From the NCBI GenBank assembly GCA_944377745.1, contig CALWFV010000001.1, forward strand, positions 124,001 through 188,000: a stretch of 64,000 nt of DNA. Direction: 5' to 3'. The notes below the pieces were generated by a model. It did not search any database. It had not been told where the DNA came from and saw only the letters and a list, made by a program, of their open reading frames with translations. Numbering within the stretch: the first letter of the stretch is position 1; every line of letters begins with the position of its first letter. A program made the translations under genes and the position numbers. This DNA is from an uncultured Mediterraneibacter sp. Lineage in GTDB: Bacteria; Bacillota; Clostridia; Lachnospirales; Lachnospiraceae. Positions 19,600-28,132 of this stretch are shown here, piece by piece.

Positions 19600-20070
19600 A
19601 TGGATCTGGAACAGTATTATGACGATATCTATCGCTACTGTTATCTGCGTTTGAACGACAGGCATGCCGCAGAGGACATGGCACAGGAGACCTTCCTTCG
19701 TTTTCTTGAAGCTTCAGAATACAGAGACATGGGAAAGCCTCTCGCTTTTCTCTATACCATCGCGCGAAATCTGTGTATCGACTATATGCGCAGATATTCA
19801 AACAGGCCGGACCGGGTATCATATGCGGAAGATCCCGAAATCTTCCCTGCGCCATCCTGCGAGGGTGCCCTCACCGACTCCCTGGCGCTGGCGCAGGCTT
19901 TAAGGCAGCTTGACGACGCAGACCGGGAGATCGTCTGTCTGAGATATATCAACGAAGTTCCGGTCTCAGACATCGGAAAGATCATGAACCTTTCCCGTTT
20001 TGCCGTCCGGCGGAGGCTGAACCGCTCTCTGAAATTACTTTCCGGCTATATAAAAAAGGAGGATTTTTAA
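19600..20070 (+). CDS. ECF RNA polymerase sigma factor
   Basis: Small sigma factor of 156 residues. Region 2 (about 5-70) contains HAAEDMAQETFLRFLE and ARNLCIDYMRR. Region 4 (about 100-150) contains LDDADREIVCLRYI and a helix-turn-helix ending in RRRLNRSLKLL. No regulatory extension is seen. AAAGGAGGTCACCTGAT precedes the ATG. The next gene starts 2 bp after its stop and encodes a membrane protein, the usual place for an anti-sigma factor. Its target promoters are unknown. Confidence 0.93.
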   Translation: MDLEQYYDDIYRYCYLRLNDRHAAEDMAQETFLRFLEASEYRDMGKPLAFLYTIARNLCIDYMRRYSNRPDRVSYAEDPEIFPAPSCEGALTDSLALAQALRQLDDADREIVCLRYINEVPVSDIGKIMNLSRFAVRRRLNRSLKLLSGYIKKEDF

Positions 20071-20072
20071 TC

Positions 20073-20867
20073 ATGAAGAAAAATGATCTGCATCTGCAGG
20101 AAGAGCTTCTCAGGATCTACAGGATCCCGCCCTCCCGTGAAAAAACAGCATTCTTCCGGAGCCGTCGCTGGCGCAGTGCATACGAAAAGGCGTTCTTATC
20201 ACCGGAAGCAGCCCCCGGGATCTCTTTTCCCGAATTTCTCCGGATTCAGGCAGGATATATCCGGCTGCGGAACTGGTTTTTCTCCCTTGGTCTGTTTCTT
20301 GCTGTTCTGCTCTTTTCCGCGGAGAATATCCGGGCGGCGGGAATAGACAGCAGACAGTTTTTAGGGGCGCTCTCAGCATGCATCCCCTATCTGGCGCTCA
20401 CGACAATAGCAGAAGGGAGCCGCTCCGCCCGCTTCGGAATGGATGAGCTGGAAATGCACACGAGGTTCTCTATTCACTCCGTTATCTGCGCAAGACTGTT
20501 TCTCGCAGGAGCTTTAAACCTGATCGTGCTGACAGCGCTCATCCCGTTCCTGTGTACTGCATGGGGGACCGGTCCGGCAGTCACTTCCGGCATTCTTCTC
20601 GCTCCATATCTGCTCACCTGCACCCTGGATCTTATGATCCTGCGCCGGTCACGGAACCGGAACAGCATCACGCTGTGCGCCGCGGCGGGCACCGGTGTCA
20701 GCGCCGGCTGCCTTGTCCTTTCCGCCGCAGGACCTGCAGTATATGGCGTCTTATCCCATGCTGCCCTGCCGGCGGTGTTCCTGCTCGGTGCGGCGGCAGC
20801 GCTGGAACTCAGAAAATATCTCAGACAATCGGAGGAATCAATATGGAACTATACATCGACCGTTTGA
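20073..20867 (+). CDS. Membrane protein of unknown function between sigma factor and ABC genes
   Basis: The 264 residues begin with a basic, soluble N-terminal segment of about 70 residues, followed by six predicted membrane helices (for example WFFSLGLFLAVLLF at about 70-84 and LFLAGALNLIVLTALIPFL in the middle). No family was recognised. The position after an ECF sigma gene, with a cytoplasmic N-terminus, suggests an anti-sigma or a permease half, but no zinc anti-sigma HxxxCxxC motif is present. It overlaps the ABC ATPase gene by 25 bp, so the two are coupled. Confidence 0.75.
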   Translation: MKKNDLHLQEELLRIYRIPPSREKTAFFRSRRWRSAYEKAFLSPEAAPGISFPEFLRIQAGYIRLRNWFFSLGLFLAVLLFSAENIRAAGIDSRQFLGALSACIPYLALTTIAEGSRSARFGMDELEMHTRFSIHSVICARLFLAGALNLIVLTALIPFLCTAWGTGPAVTSGILLAPYLLTCTLDLMILRRSRNRNSITLCAAAGTGVSAGCLVLSAAGPAVYGVLSHAALPAVFLLGAAAALELRKYLRQSEESIWNYTSTV

Positions 20868-21589
20868 CCAAACAGTATAAAAACAAGATCGCCGTTGACC
20901 GCGTCTCCCTCAGACTGGGGAGCGGCGTCCACGGTCTTCTGGGTGCCAACGGCGCAGGGAAGACCACACTTATGCGGATGATCTGCGGGATCTTAAGACC
21001 TGACAGCGGAACCGTCTCTTTTGACGGCATGGACGTCTCTCAGGAGGACTACCGTGCCATCCTTGGCTACCTGCCACAGGATTTCGGTTATTATCCCGAT
21101 TTTACCGGGATGGACTTTCTCATGTACATGGCGTCCCTGAAAGGACTCCGCAAAAAGGACGCACGATATCGAAGCCGTGAACTGCTCTCTCTTGTGGGTC
21201 TGGAAGGGCGGGAAAAGAACAGGATCAAGACCTACTCCGGCGGAATGAAACAGAGGCTCGGCATTGCCCAGGCTCTCCTGAACCGTCCGAAGCTCCTTGT
21301 GCTGGATGAACCCACCGCCGGACTGGATCCCAAGGAACGGGTACGCTTCCGGGACCTGATCGACCGGATCGGCAGGGAAAATGTGGTGCTCTTATCCACC
21401 CACATCGTCTCTGATGTGGAACAGATTGCAGACCGGATCCTTATGATCCGGGACGGACGGCTGATCTTCGACGGTTCAGCCGATGAAGTCCGCGGAAACC
21501 TGGAAGAATTTTATCTTGAGCAGTTTGATGAAAGACGCGATGACATAGAAGAAAAACGCAATGGAGAGGATGAGATGCACCATGTATAA
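20843..21589 (+). CDS. ABC transporter ATP-binding protein
   Basis: Nucleotide-binding subunit of 248 residues. Walker A GANGAGKTT, the Q-loop around YLPQDFGYYP, signature YSGGMKQRLG, Walker B LLVLDEPTAGLDP and the switch His in LLSTHIVSD are all intact. It belongs to the exporter type related to NatA and CcmA-like drug or peptide exporters. GGAGGAATCAAT precedes the chosen ATG; the frame stays open further upstream but inside the previous gene. Partner permease follows with an 8-bp overlap. Confidence 0.92.
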   Translation: MELYIDRLTKQYKNKIAVDRVSLRLGSGVHGLLGANGAGKTTLMRMICGILRPDSGTVSFDGMDVSQEDYRAILGYLPQDFGYYPDFTGMDFLMYMASLKGLRKKDARYRSRELLSLVGLEGREKNRIKTYSGGMKQRLGIAQALLNRPKLLVLDEPTAGLDPKERVRFRDLIDRIGRENVVLLSTHIVSDVEQIADRILMIRDGRLIFDGSADEVRGNLEEFYLEQFDERRDDIEEKRNGEDEMHHV

Positions 21590-22784
21590 TTTCTGGACAC
21601 TTGTACGATTCGAATACAAAAAATTGTTTAAAAAGAAAGCCGTCTGGCTCCTTCTGCCCCTTCTGATGACGTTCAGCGTACTCTCCGTCGTTGTCCCGTC
21701 CTTCTCCGCATCCATCTCAAACTCGGAGACCGGACAGACCTGCACAATGTATGAGATGCAGCAGACACAGCGCAGGGAATCCTCAGCTATTAAAGGGCGC
21801 CTCATCGACGACAGTCTTCTGCAAGAGATGCGCACCGCACTGGATTCAGATAAAATTCTTGAAAACGGCCTTCCCGCCTCGATCCGGTATGACGGGATCA
21901 GAAGTTTTATCCTCTCCTCCGTGGGAGATTTTCTGAAGATCGAAGATGTATCCCAGTTCACCGGCAGCGCAGATGAACTGTATACTCTCCGGGTAGAAGC
22001 CATAAAGGAGAACTGGGCGGAAGACGGACTTACGAAAGGCGAGCAGCAGTTTCTCTCTGAGAAAGAGGACTCTCTGGAGATTCCTTTTTCATATGGATAC
22101 AGCGGCAGCTATGACATGATCGCCAGTTCCATGATCACCGTCAGCGCCATGCTCAGCTTCCTCATCGCGGTATGCCTCTCTTCCGTATTCAGTTCAGAAC
22201 ACACAGGGAAAACAGATCAGCTGATCCTGTGCAGCCGTTTCGGGAAAGCGCCGGTCTATTTTGCAAAGCTCTTTACCGGAATCACCTTTTCACTTGCCAC
22301 GTCCCTGATCATGCTCCTCTCCGTCGTTGTCCCTTCCTTTCTCATGTACGGAACGGAAGGATCTGACGTCCCGATCCAGGTACTTGTGCCGCTGGCATCC
22401 TGGGACATGACCATGGGCGAAGCAGTCCTGATCCTCTCCGGGCTCTGTCTGACCGCCTCTGTCCTCCAGTGCTGCGCGGCGCTGTTTTTCTCAGAGCGGT
22501 TCAAAAGCGGCATCCCTGCCATGGGTATCCTGCTCGGCGTCCTGCTGTTGACCGGTTTCCTCAATATCCCGGACTCTTACCGCATCGCCTCCCAGATATG
22601 GGAATTTATGCCTCTGAATCTGGTTTCCCCGGGAGGAACCATCCACAATGACCGGCTGGTCCCCTTCTTCGGAACTCACCTGACCTCATGGCAGTCCGGT
22701 CCCATACTCTATCTTCTGCTCTGCATCCTGCTGCTGGCTGCCGGATACCGGATTTATTCCCGGTGGCAGGCAGGCGGAAGATAA
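21582..22784 (+). CDS. ABC-2 type permease of the sigma-linked cassette
   Basis: The 400 residues have an N-terminal membrane helix (about 22-44) after FEYKKLFKKK, a typical ABC-2 start. An external domain of about 140 residues follows, then a cluster of five helices (SMITVSAMLSFLIAVCLSS onward) and a last helix at YLLLCILLLAAGYRIY. The substrate is unknown. The ATG sits inside the ATPase stop region (ATGTATAA), implying coupling; an ATG seven codons earlier is possible. Last gene before a bidirectional terminator. Confidence 0.82.
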   Translation: MYNFWTLVRFEYKKLFKKKAVWLLLPLLMTFSVLSVVVPSFSASISNSETGQTCTMYEMQQTQRRESSAIKGRLIDDSLLQEMRTALDSDKILENGLPASIRYDGIRSFILSSVGDFLKIEDVSQFTGSADELYTLRVEAIKENWAEDGLTKGEQQFLSEKEDSLEIPFSYGYSGSYDMIASSMITVSAMLSFLIAVCLSSVFSSEHTGKTDQLILCSRFGKAPVYFAKLFTGITFSLATSLIMLLSVVVPSFLMYGTEGSDVPIQVLVPLASWDMTMGEAVLILSGLCLTASVLQCCAALFFSERFKSGIPAMGILLGVLLLTGFLNIPDSYRIASQIWEFMPLNLVSPGGTIHNDRLVPFFGTHLTSWQSGPILYLLLCILLLAAGYRIYSRWQAGGR

Positions 22785-22828
22785 GCCAGGCGTGCAGACG
22801 CGTCAGGCGCCTGCCGGACTCATCCATC

Positions 22829-22890
22829 AAAAATCCCTCCATCCGGTGCTCCGCTGTCTTTCAGCGCACGTCCCGGATGGAGGGATTTTT
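22829..22890. terminator. Bidirectional terminator between ABC permease and proA
   Basis: A 16-17 bp stem (AAATCCCTCCATCCGG with CCGGATGGAGGGATTT) is flanked by A and T tracts on both sides. It serves the two convergent transcripts. Confidence 0.9.
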
Positions 22891-22906
22891 ACTCACAAGT
22901 TTGTTC

Positions 22907-24157
22907 TTATTTCCTGATCTGACCGTTCCCAAAGATGATGTATTTTGTGGTTGTCAGAGCTTTCAGTCCCATTGGGCCTCTTGCGTGGAGCTTCTGTGTG
23001 CTGATACCGATCTCAGCACCGAACCCGAACTCAAATCCGTCTGTAAAACGGGTGGATGCGTTCACATAAACCGCTGCCGCGTCAATCTCATCCTGGAACT
23101 TCAGCGCATTCTCATAATCTTTCGTCACGATCGACTCGGAGTGTCCGGTGTTGTACTTATTGATATGAGCGATTGCCTCGTCGATGGAGTCCACGATCTT
23201 CACGGAAATAATGGCGTCCAGATACTCGGTTCCCCAGTCTTCCTCTGTCGCGGGCACGATCTCCTGACTGATTGCCTGCGCCCGTTCATCTCCCCGGATC
23301 TCCACGCCGTGATTCTTCAGCTTTGTCACAATGCGGGGAAGCGCTTCCTGTGCGATGCCGCTGTGGATGACCAGCGACTCGCAGGCATTGCACACGCCCA
23401 TACGCTGGGTCTTCGCGTTCTCGATGATATTCGCCGCCATTTCAATGTCCGCGGAAGCGTCCACATAGACATGGCAGTTCCCTGTGCCGGTCTCGATGAC
23501 AGGGACCGTACTGTTCTCTACCACATTCGCGATCAGACCTGCGCCGCCCCGGGGGATCAGCACATCGATCAGACCATGAAGCTTCATCATCTCATTTACA
23601 ACATCTCTGCTGGTATCTTCCACAAGGAGAACAAGATCCTGGGACAGCTTCGCTTTCCTGAGTCCCGCCTTTATGGCGCGCACCACTGCCTGATTGGAAT
23701 GGATCGCATCGCTTCCGCCCCGGAGGATCGCAGCATTTCCTGTCTTAAAGCACAGTCCGAAAGCATCCGCCGTCACGTTCGGGCGGGATTCGTAAATGAT
23801 CCCCACCACGCCGAGAGGCACTCTCTTCTGTCCGATGCGCAGCCCGTTGGGACGGGTCTTCATGTAGAGGACTTCCCCGATGGGATCATCCAGTGCAGCA
23901 ATCTGCCTTAAGCCCACTGCCATATCCTCGATCCTTTTCTCTGAGAGAGCCAGCCTGTCGATCAGGGACTGTTTCGTTCCTTTGGCTTTCGCTGCCTCCA
24001 CATCTTTCGCATTTTCTTCCAGGATCATCTCTTTCTGATCTATAAGCTCGTCCGCTACGGCGAGCAATCCCCTGTTTTTATCATCCGTACCTAACTTTAC
24101 CGCAGTACGCGAAGCTTCTTTTGCAAGTCTGGCGAGCATCTCCATATAACTTTCCAT
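22907..24157 (-). CDS. proA: Gamma-glutamyl phosphate reductase
   Basis: NADPH enzyme of proline synthesis that makes glutamate semialdehyde. The 416 residues match family length. The catalytic Cys lies in [14 protein letters not shown] and the nucleotide region includes [16 protein letters not shown]. The start at [15 protein letters not shown] has AGGAGATA upstream; the open frame continues 55 codons upstream, but that stretch is the hairpin leader. proB is not in the window. The double hairpin leader suggests control at the RNA level. Confidence 0.97.
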   Translation of the reverse strand: MESYMEMLARLAKEASRTAVKLGTDDKNRGLLAVADELIDQKEMILEENAKDVEAAKAKGTKQSLIDRLALSEKRIEDMAVGLRQIAALDDPIGEVLYMKTRPNGLRIGQKRVPLGVVGIIYESRPNVTADAFGLCFKTGNAAILRGGSDAIHSNQAVVRAIKAGLRKAKLSQDLVLLVEDTSRDVVNEMMKLHGLIDVLIPRGGAGLIANVVENSTVPVIETGTGNCHVYVDASADIEMAANIIENAKTQRMGVCNACESLVIHSGIAQEALPRIVTKLKNHGVEIRGDERAQAISQEIVPATEEDWGTEYLDAIISVKIVDSIDEAIAHINKYNTGHSESIVTKDYENALKFQDEIDAAAVYVNASTRFTDGFEFGFGAEIGISTQKLHARGPMGLKALTTTKYIIFGNGQIRK

Positions 24158-24249
24158 CGTTCTTATCTCCTCTCTCAAAGACTTGTGTGATACCGCTGTT
24201 TCGGTTCCCCTCAGGCGGCACTTTACTCCACTGCTCCCTATTGTACCGT

Positions 24250-24285
24250 GGACACTAAACTCGTGAAAAACCTCGTCAAGTGTCC
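24250..24285 (-). repeat. Short hairpin repeat, copy 2, in the proA leader
   Basis: Minus strand: GGACACTTGACGAGG, a U-rich loop, then CACGAGTTTAGTGTCC. The outer 7 bp (GGACACT/AGTGTCC) pair perfectly. It is the second of two tandem copies in the proA leader. Confidence 0.65.
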
Positions 24286-24297
24286 AGGTATAACTCT

Positions 24298-24325
24298 CAC
24301 TAGGCTCGAAAATTCTCGCCAAGTG
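24298..24325 (-). repeat. Short hairpin repeat, copy 3, at the proA transcript start
   Basis: Minus strand: CACTTGGCGAG, AATTTT, CGAGCCTAGTG. It begins about 6 bp after an extended -10, so it would form the very 5' end of the proA mRNA. Confidence 0.65.
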
Positions 24326-24330
24326 TTCAT

Positions 24331-24339
24331 ATTATACCA
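24331..24339 (-). promoter_or_regulatory. proA promoter, extended -10
   Basis: TGGTATAAT on the minus strand (TGN-TATAAT); no good -35 is seen. The same nine bases occur in the glycosylase promoter and twice near 30.7 kb. Confidence 0.6.
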
Positions 24340-24505
24340 TTATTTTCCGGATTCTTCCATTGTTTCTGTCCTTTTTCCTTTTTTGCTTCTTATTTTGCGG
24401 CTCTAAATTAAAGTATTTCTTTGTTTTAATAAAAATCAGGTGTCTAAATTGGGACCTGACTAAAGTCTACTCCAAACGCAAAGCGCCGGGTACAAACATT
24501 CTTGC
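24340..24505. other. Spacer between proA promoter and feoA terminator
   Basis: AT-rich sequence with no credible gene. It holds GGGACCTGAC at 24450-24459, shared with the palindrome near 14.26 kb. Nothing else was recognised. Confidence 0.4.
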
Positions 24506-24560
24506 AAAAAGTGCCGGAACAGATGCCTCTCTGCCGATCTTGCATCCGCTCCGGCGCTTT
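24506..24560 (-). terminator. feoA terminator
   Basis: On the minus strand AGCGCCGGAGCGGATGC pairs with GCATCTGTTCCGGCACT and is followed by TTTTT, 11 bp after the feoA stop. Confidence 0.85.
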
Positions 24561-24571
24561 GTCTTTCCCGC

Positions 24572-24784
24572 TTATATCTTGATCCGCTCCGCGATCTCGT
24601 CTCCGATCACAAAACGTTTGTCCTGGATTCCGATGATCACACTGTCATAACAGCGATGGATCAGGCGGATCGTACCGCCTTCCTCGACGTGGTGGCTGTG
24701 CAGGAATTCAAGAACTTCCGGCACACCGAACATCCACTTGATCGTGTAGGTCTCTCCCGGCCTTGCTTCAGATAACGCCTGCAT
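24572..24784 (-). CDS. feoA: FeoA-domain protein
   Basis: Small SH3-like protein of 70 residues of the FeoA family, which assists the FeoB ferrous iron transporter or resembles the C-terminal domain of DtxR regulators. Typical positions are the early GETYTIKWMFG and the central HHVEEGGTIRLI; it ends FVIGDEIAERIKI. No feoB is nearby, so a standalone role is possible. GGAGGGATACT precedes the chosen ATG. It is monocistronic with its own terminator. Confidence 0.82.
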   Translation of the reverse strand: MQALSEARPGETYTIKWMFGVPEVLEFLHSHHVEEGGTIRLIHRCYDSVIIGIQDKRFVIGDEIAERIKI

Positions 24785-24920
24785 AGTATCCCTCCTTTTT
24801 TCCATTGTAGGAAACTCATGCGGGGTTAGTCAATCGCAATCTTTGTTACCCGGAAATGACGAAAGTAAGTATTACAGTTCACATTCCTGAGTGCGAGTGG
24901 GCATCGTAGCAAGTAAGACT

Positions 24921-25499
24921 CTACTTCAGTTCTTTCAGCCAGATATCTCTGAGATATCCTCCGTATTTCTCCTTTGTCATCACTTTCCGGTATCCCTGAC
25001 GCTTCACATTCTCTCTGCTGAACCGGTTTTCGGGATGGACCGTGCACATCAGATACCGGTATCCCATTTTCTGAAGATCCTGTTCCGCGGCCTGCATCAT
25101 CCGGTATTGAAGATTGTATCCCCGGAATCCGGGCAGCACCGCTGCCGTATCCATCAGAGCGACCTGATCCAGTTCGGTTTCCTCCATACCGATATCGTAC
25201 CCAAGATTCTCCGGATCCATACCCGGGATCACGGCAAAGAACATCCCGCCGGCTTCTCCCAAGTCCGCATCAACAGCAAGATAGAGTATTCCCTTTCCCT
25301 GTTTCATCCATCGATCAAACTCTTCCAGACTTTCCGCCACAAACCAGTCTCTGTGATCCATCAGACGGTCTACCGTCTCCACGATCTCTGCCGCCTCCCG
25401 CAACTGCTGGCCGGAGGCACGACGGATCTGTATTTTTCTGTTGCTCCGCTTTCCTGTCATCCCACTGTCCATTGTCCTGCTCTTTGCTTTTCCTGCCAT
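24921..25499 (-). CDS. GNAT-family acetyltransferase
   Basis: The 192 residues begin with a basic segment, then a GNAT fold. The acetyl-CoA loop is VLPGFRGYNLQYRMMQAAE (about 130-148), and the C-terminal strand is KMGYRYLMCTVHP with NVKRQGYRKV. The substrate is unknown. It starts 3 bp past the crcB stop, so nitroreductase, crcB and this gene form one operon. The open frame extends upstream inside crcB but the residues there are a shadow. Confidence 0.83.
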   Translation of the reverse strand: MAGKAKSRTMDSGMTGKRSNRKIQIRRASGQQLREAAEIVETVDRLMDHRDWFVAESLEEFDRWMKQGKGILYLAVDADLGEAGGMFFAVIPGMDPENLGYDIGMEETELDQVALMDTAAVLPGFRGYNLQYRMMQAAEQDLQKMGYRYLMCTVHPENRFSRENVKRQGYRKVMTKEKYGGYLRDIWLKELK

Positions 25500-25501
25500 G
25501 A

Positions 25502-25864
25502 TCACAGATTCTCCGCAGCAAACATCCCCAGCATCACTCCTGCAAGGCACAGGACCACGCTGAGCGCAATATAGAGGAACGCCGCGGCATACTCTGCCTT
25601 TCCAAGAAGTCCGTATGCCTCCAGAGAAAAAGTGGAAAATGTGGTGAAGCCTCCGCACACTCCGGTCTTCAAAAACAGCACGAGGTTTCCCGGCACATTT
25701 CTCCTCGCCGCCGTCCCGGCGATATAGCCGATGGCAAGCGCTCCAAGCACATTCGTGATCAGTGTGAGCACGGGAAAACTTCCCTTATACGGGATCAGAC
25801 TGATCCCGTACCGTAGCATGGCTCCCAGAGCGCCTCCCGCTCCCACGCAGAGAAAACCCGTCAT
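25502..25864 (-). CDS. crcB: Fluoride channel CrcB/Fluc
   Basis: Four-helix membrane protein of 120 residues that exports fluoride as a dual-topology dimer. It has GGALGAMLRYG at the start and the pore motif GVCGGFTTFSTFS at about 70-82. Many Firmicutes carry two adjacent copies; only one is seen here, which fits a homodimer. It begins 6 bp after the nitroreductase stop. No fluoride riboswitch was recognised ahead of the operon. Confidence 0.95.
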   Translation of the reverse strand: MTGFLCVGAGGALGAMLRYGISLIPYKGSFPVLTLITNVLGALAIGYIAGTAARRNVPGNLVLFLKTGVCGGFTTFSTFSLEAYGLLGKAEYAAAFLYIALSVVLCLAGVMLGMFAAENL

Positions 25865-25870
25865 CCTCTT

Positions 25871-26401
25871 TTACCTCACATAGACTACATAGTCGTCTTT
25901 TCTCGGCTTTGCCGCCGGAGCATCCCCTTCCGGATATCCCAGGATGCAGTGTCCCACTCCGATGTAGTCTCCTTCAATCCCCCATTTTCTGAGAAGTTCC
26001 TTTCCTTCTGGAGAATCAAACACCTCTCTCGCTCTGTGGATCCAGCAGGAACCCACGCCGACGGCATATGCCGCGTTCATCAGATTTCCTATGACAAGGG
26101 AACCATCCTCCACACAGGTCGGCCTTTCCTTTGACGCAAGGACCACAAGGACCGTCGGCGCCCCGTAGAACGGATCCATTCCTTCCGATGCTCCCGGAAA
26201 ATACTTCGCGTTCAGCCGGGACAGGAGGTCTCTCGTCTCCTTATCCTGAACCACTACGATCTTCGGTGACTGCCTCCCCATCCCTGTGGGAGCGTACATA
26301 CCCGCCTCCAGGATCTTCTGAAGTTCCTCCTCTTTGATCTGCTCCGGTTTATAGGACCGGATGCTCCTTCTGTTCTTCAGGTCATTTAATGTTGATTCCA
26401 T
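25871..26401 (-). CDS. Nitroreductase-family flavoprotein
   Basis: FMN-dependent oxidoreductase of 176 residues. The FMN phosphate site RRSIRSY is at about 11-17, then APTGMGRQSP, and the C-terminal GIGHC-like segment reads GVGHCILGYPEG. The natural substrate is unknown. First gene of a three-gene operon with crcB and a GNAT. AGGAGGAAG precedes the ATG. Confidence 0.92.
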   Translation of the reverse strand: MESTLNDLKNRRSIRSYKPEQIKEEELQKILEAGMYAPTGMGRQSPKIVVVQDKETRDLLSRLNAKYFPGASEGMDPFYGAPTVLVVLASKERPTCVEDGSLVIGNLMNAAYAVGVGSCWIHRAREVFDSPEGKELLRKWGIEGDYIGVGHCILGYPEGDAPAAKPRKDDYVVYVR

Positions 26402-26501
26402 CGATATCTTCCTCCTTAAATCTTCTTTGCCCTAAAATATACTCTGTCACAGAACGCCCTCTTCCTCTATGATGCAGCCGCCGGGACCGGGGCATTCTCT
26501 C

Positions 26502-26801
26502 TTATACTCCGCTCTGCTCCAGGCTGGCAAAAAACATCTCGTAGAGATCATCCTCCCCTTCCAGCACCGGAGAATTTTCTCCGCCGCCGTTGGTGCTCCT
26601 CTTCATTGTGGCGTAGAACTCATCCCCGGCCTGAACGATATCCATGGGATAGATCTCATAGCCAAGATCTCTGCACACTCTGCAGAACTCGCCCAGATAG
26701 TCCTCACTGTCTCTTGTTTCCAGAAATCGTTTCTTCAGTTTCTCATCGTGGAGCGCCCTGTTCTGGAGCTCATCCAGCATTTCAACCGTATTTTTCATCA
26801 T
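26502..26801 (-). CDS. Small Nif11-like protein
   Basis: The 99 residues resemble a Nif11 leader-type domain: two helices with ALHDEKLKKRFLETRDSEDYL and CRVCRDLGYEIYP at about 15-55, as in Nif11 (an LxxKL segment, then AKExGFE-like). A Gly-Gly-Gly segment (STNGGGENS) follows, then an acidic tail that ends FFASLEQSGV. Nif11 domains occur as leader peptides of modified peptides, but no modifying enzyme or exporter is adjacent and the tail has no Cys, so a precursor role is doubtful. GGAGGAGA precedes two tandem ATGs. It starts 60 bp after the alcohol dehydrogenase. Confidence 0.65.
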   Translation of the reverse strand: MMKNTVEMLDELQNRALHDEKLKKRFLETRDSEDYLGEFCRVCRDLGYEIYPMDIVQAGDEFYATMKRSTNGGGENSPVLEGEDDLYEMFFASLEQSGV

Positions 26802-26860
26802 TCTCTCCTCCAGTCCTGTATCCGTATACCGGTGATCCGGGATGTTCAGCCCCATTCAGA

Positions 26861-28048
26861 TCATCCGAGTGCATTTTTATAGATGCGGTACATGTCATCC
26901 ACATCCAGTTTCTTCACGCAGCCGATGGTACGCTTCCTGAAATGGCTGCATTTCTCCGCCAGCTCATGAAGCTGCTCATCTGTGGGATCCACTCCCAGTT
27001 CCCGGATATTGACCGGCATTTCAACAGACCTGTAAAAGTCCTCCATGGCCTCGATTCCTCTCAGCGCGATCTCCATCTCATCCGTTCCCTTTTCCACACC
27101 CATGACATTTACGGCAAACTGCGCGAAGCGCTCCGGTCTGGCGTCAACCACATACCGTGCCCAGCTTCCCCACACAGCGGCAAGTCCGGCGCCGTGAGCC
27201 ACGTCGAACATTCCTCCCAGTTCATGCTCCAGCTGATGGCTGGCCCAGTCTCCTCCGTCTGTACCGCAGCCGGTCAGTCCGTTGTGGGACAGGCTCCCCG
27301 CCCACATCACTTCCGCCCGGGCATTATAATCATCCGGGTGGTCCATTAGGATCTGAGCATTCTTCATCACCGTTCGGATCAGATGCTCGCTGATCCCGTC
27401 CGTCAGTTCCATATTTTCGACCTGATTAAAGTAGCGTTCCATAGTGTGCATCATGATATCCGTACATCCGCTGGCCGTCTGGTATTTTGAAAGCGTCATG
27501 GTAAGTTCCGGATCCATGACCGCGAATCTTGCCCTTCCCAGGTCACTGCTGTACCCTCTCTTGAGCCATCCGTCTTCGTTGGTTATGACGGAAGAATCGC
27601 TCATCTCAGACCCTGCCGCAGAAATCGTCAGGACAACACCGATGGGGAGACATGCTTTCGCCTGTCGTTTCTTTTCATAAAAGTCCCACACATCTCCTTC
27701 ATTTGCAACGCCGTACCCGATCGCTTTGGCAGAGTCGATCACGCTTCCTCCGCCTACCGCAAGGATAAAGTCCACGTCTTCCTCCTCACAAAGCCTGATT
27801 CCTTCATACACCAGGGACAGCCTGGGGTTTGGCACCACGCCGCCCAGAGAAATATAGTCGATCCCCGCAGCGTCAAGAGAGCCGTAAATACGGTCGAGCA
27901 ATCCGCTCCTCTTCACACTTCCGCTCCCATAGTGCACCAGTACCTTTTTACACTCCTGCTCTTTTACAAGTTCTCCGACCTGTTCTTCCGTTCCACGGCC
28001 GAACACAACTTTCGTCGGAGTATAGTAATTGAAATTCTCCATTTCCAT
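26861..28048 (-). CDS. Iron-containing alcohol dehydrogenase (BdhA/YqhD-like)
   Basis: NAD(P)H-dependent reductase of aldehydes, probably butanal-type. The 395 residues have the N-terminal nucleotide motif LAVGGGSVIDSAKAI (about 90-104). The metal site is made by a His in HQLEHELGGM and DVAHGAGLA, together with TASGCTDIMMHTME. Fermentative roles fit a Clostridia. GGAGGAAG precedes the ATG; a second in-frame ATG is two codons later. Confidence 0.93.
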   Translation of the reverse strand: MEMENFNYYTPTKVVFGRGTEEQVGELVKEQECKKVLVHYGSGSVKRSGLLDRIYGSLDAAGIDYISLGGVVPNPRLSLVYEGIRLCEEEDVDFILAVGGGSVIDSAKAIGYGVANEGDVWDFYEKKRQAKACLPIGVVLTISAAGSEMSDSSVITNEDGWLKRGYSSDLGRARFAVMDPELTMTLSKYQTASGCTDIMMHTMERYFNQVENMELTDGISEHLIRTVMKNAQILMDHPDDYNARAEVMWAGSLSHNGLTGCGTDGGDWASHQLEHELGGMFDVAHGAGLAAVWGSWARYVVDARPERFAQFAVNVMGVEKGTDEMEIALRGIEAMEDFYRSVEMPVNIRELGVDPTDEQLHELAEKCSHFRKRTIGCVKKLDVDDMYRIYKNALG

Positions 28049-28132
28049 CTTCCTCCTTCTGTCTTTATAGCCAAATATCTGAAAACCGGGATTTCTCCGG
28101 GAAACCGGTTTCACCCGCAAAACCGAAAAAGA

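Noticed and set aside
24158..24322. N-terminal extension of proA by 55 codons
   Set aside because: The stretch encodes no ProA homology, covers the two hairpin repeats, and a good AGGAG site marks the inner ATG.
24826..25047. A 73-codon minus-strand frame between feoA and the GNAT gene
   Set aside because: It overlaps the GNAT C-terminus in another frame and has no family-like features.
26402..26470. Possible fluoride riboswitch ahead of the nitroreductase-crcB operon
   Set aside because: The conserved GG-GAUGG and CUGAU segments of the crcB motif could not be found.
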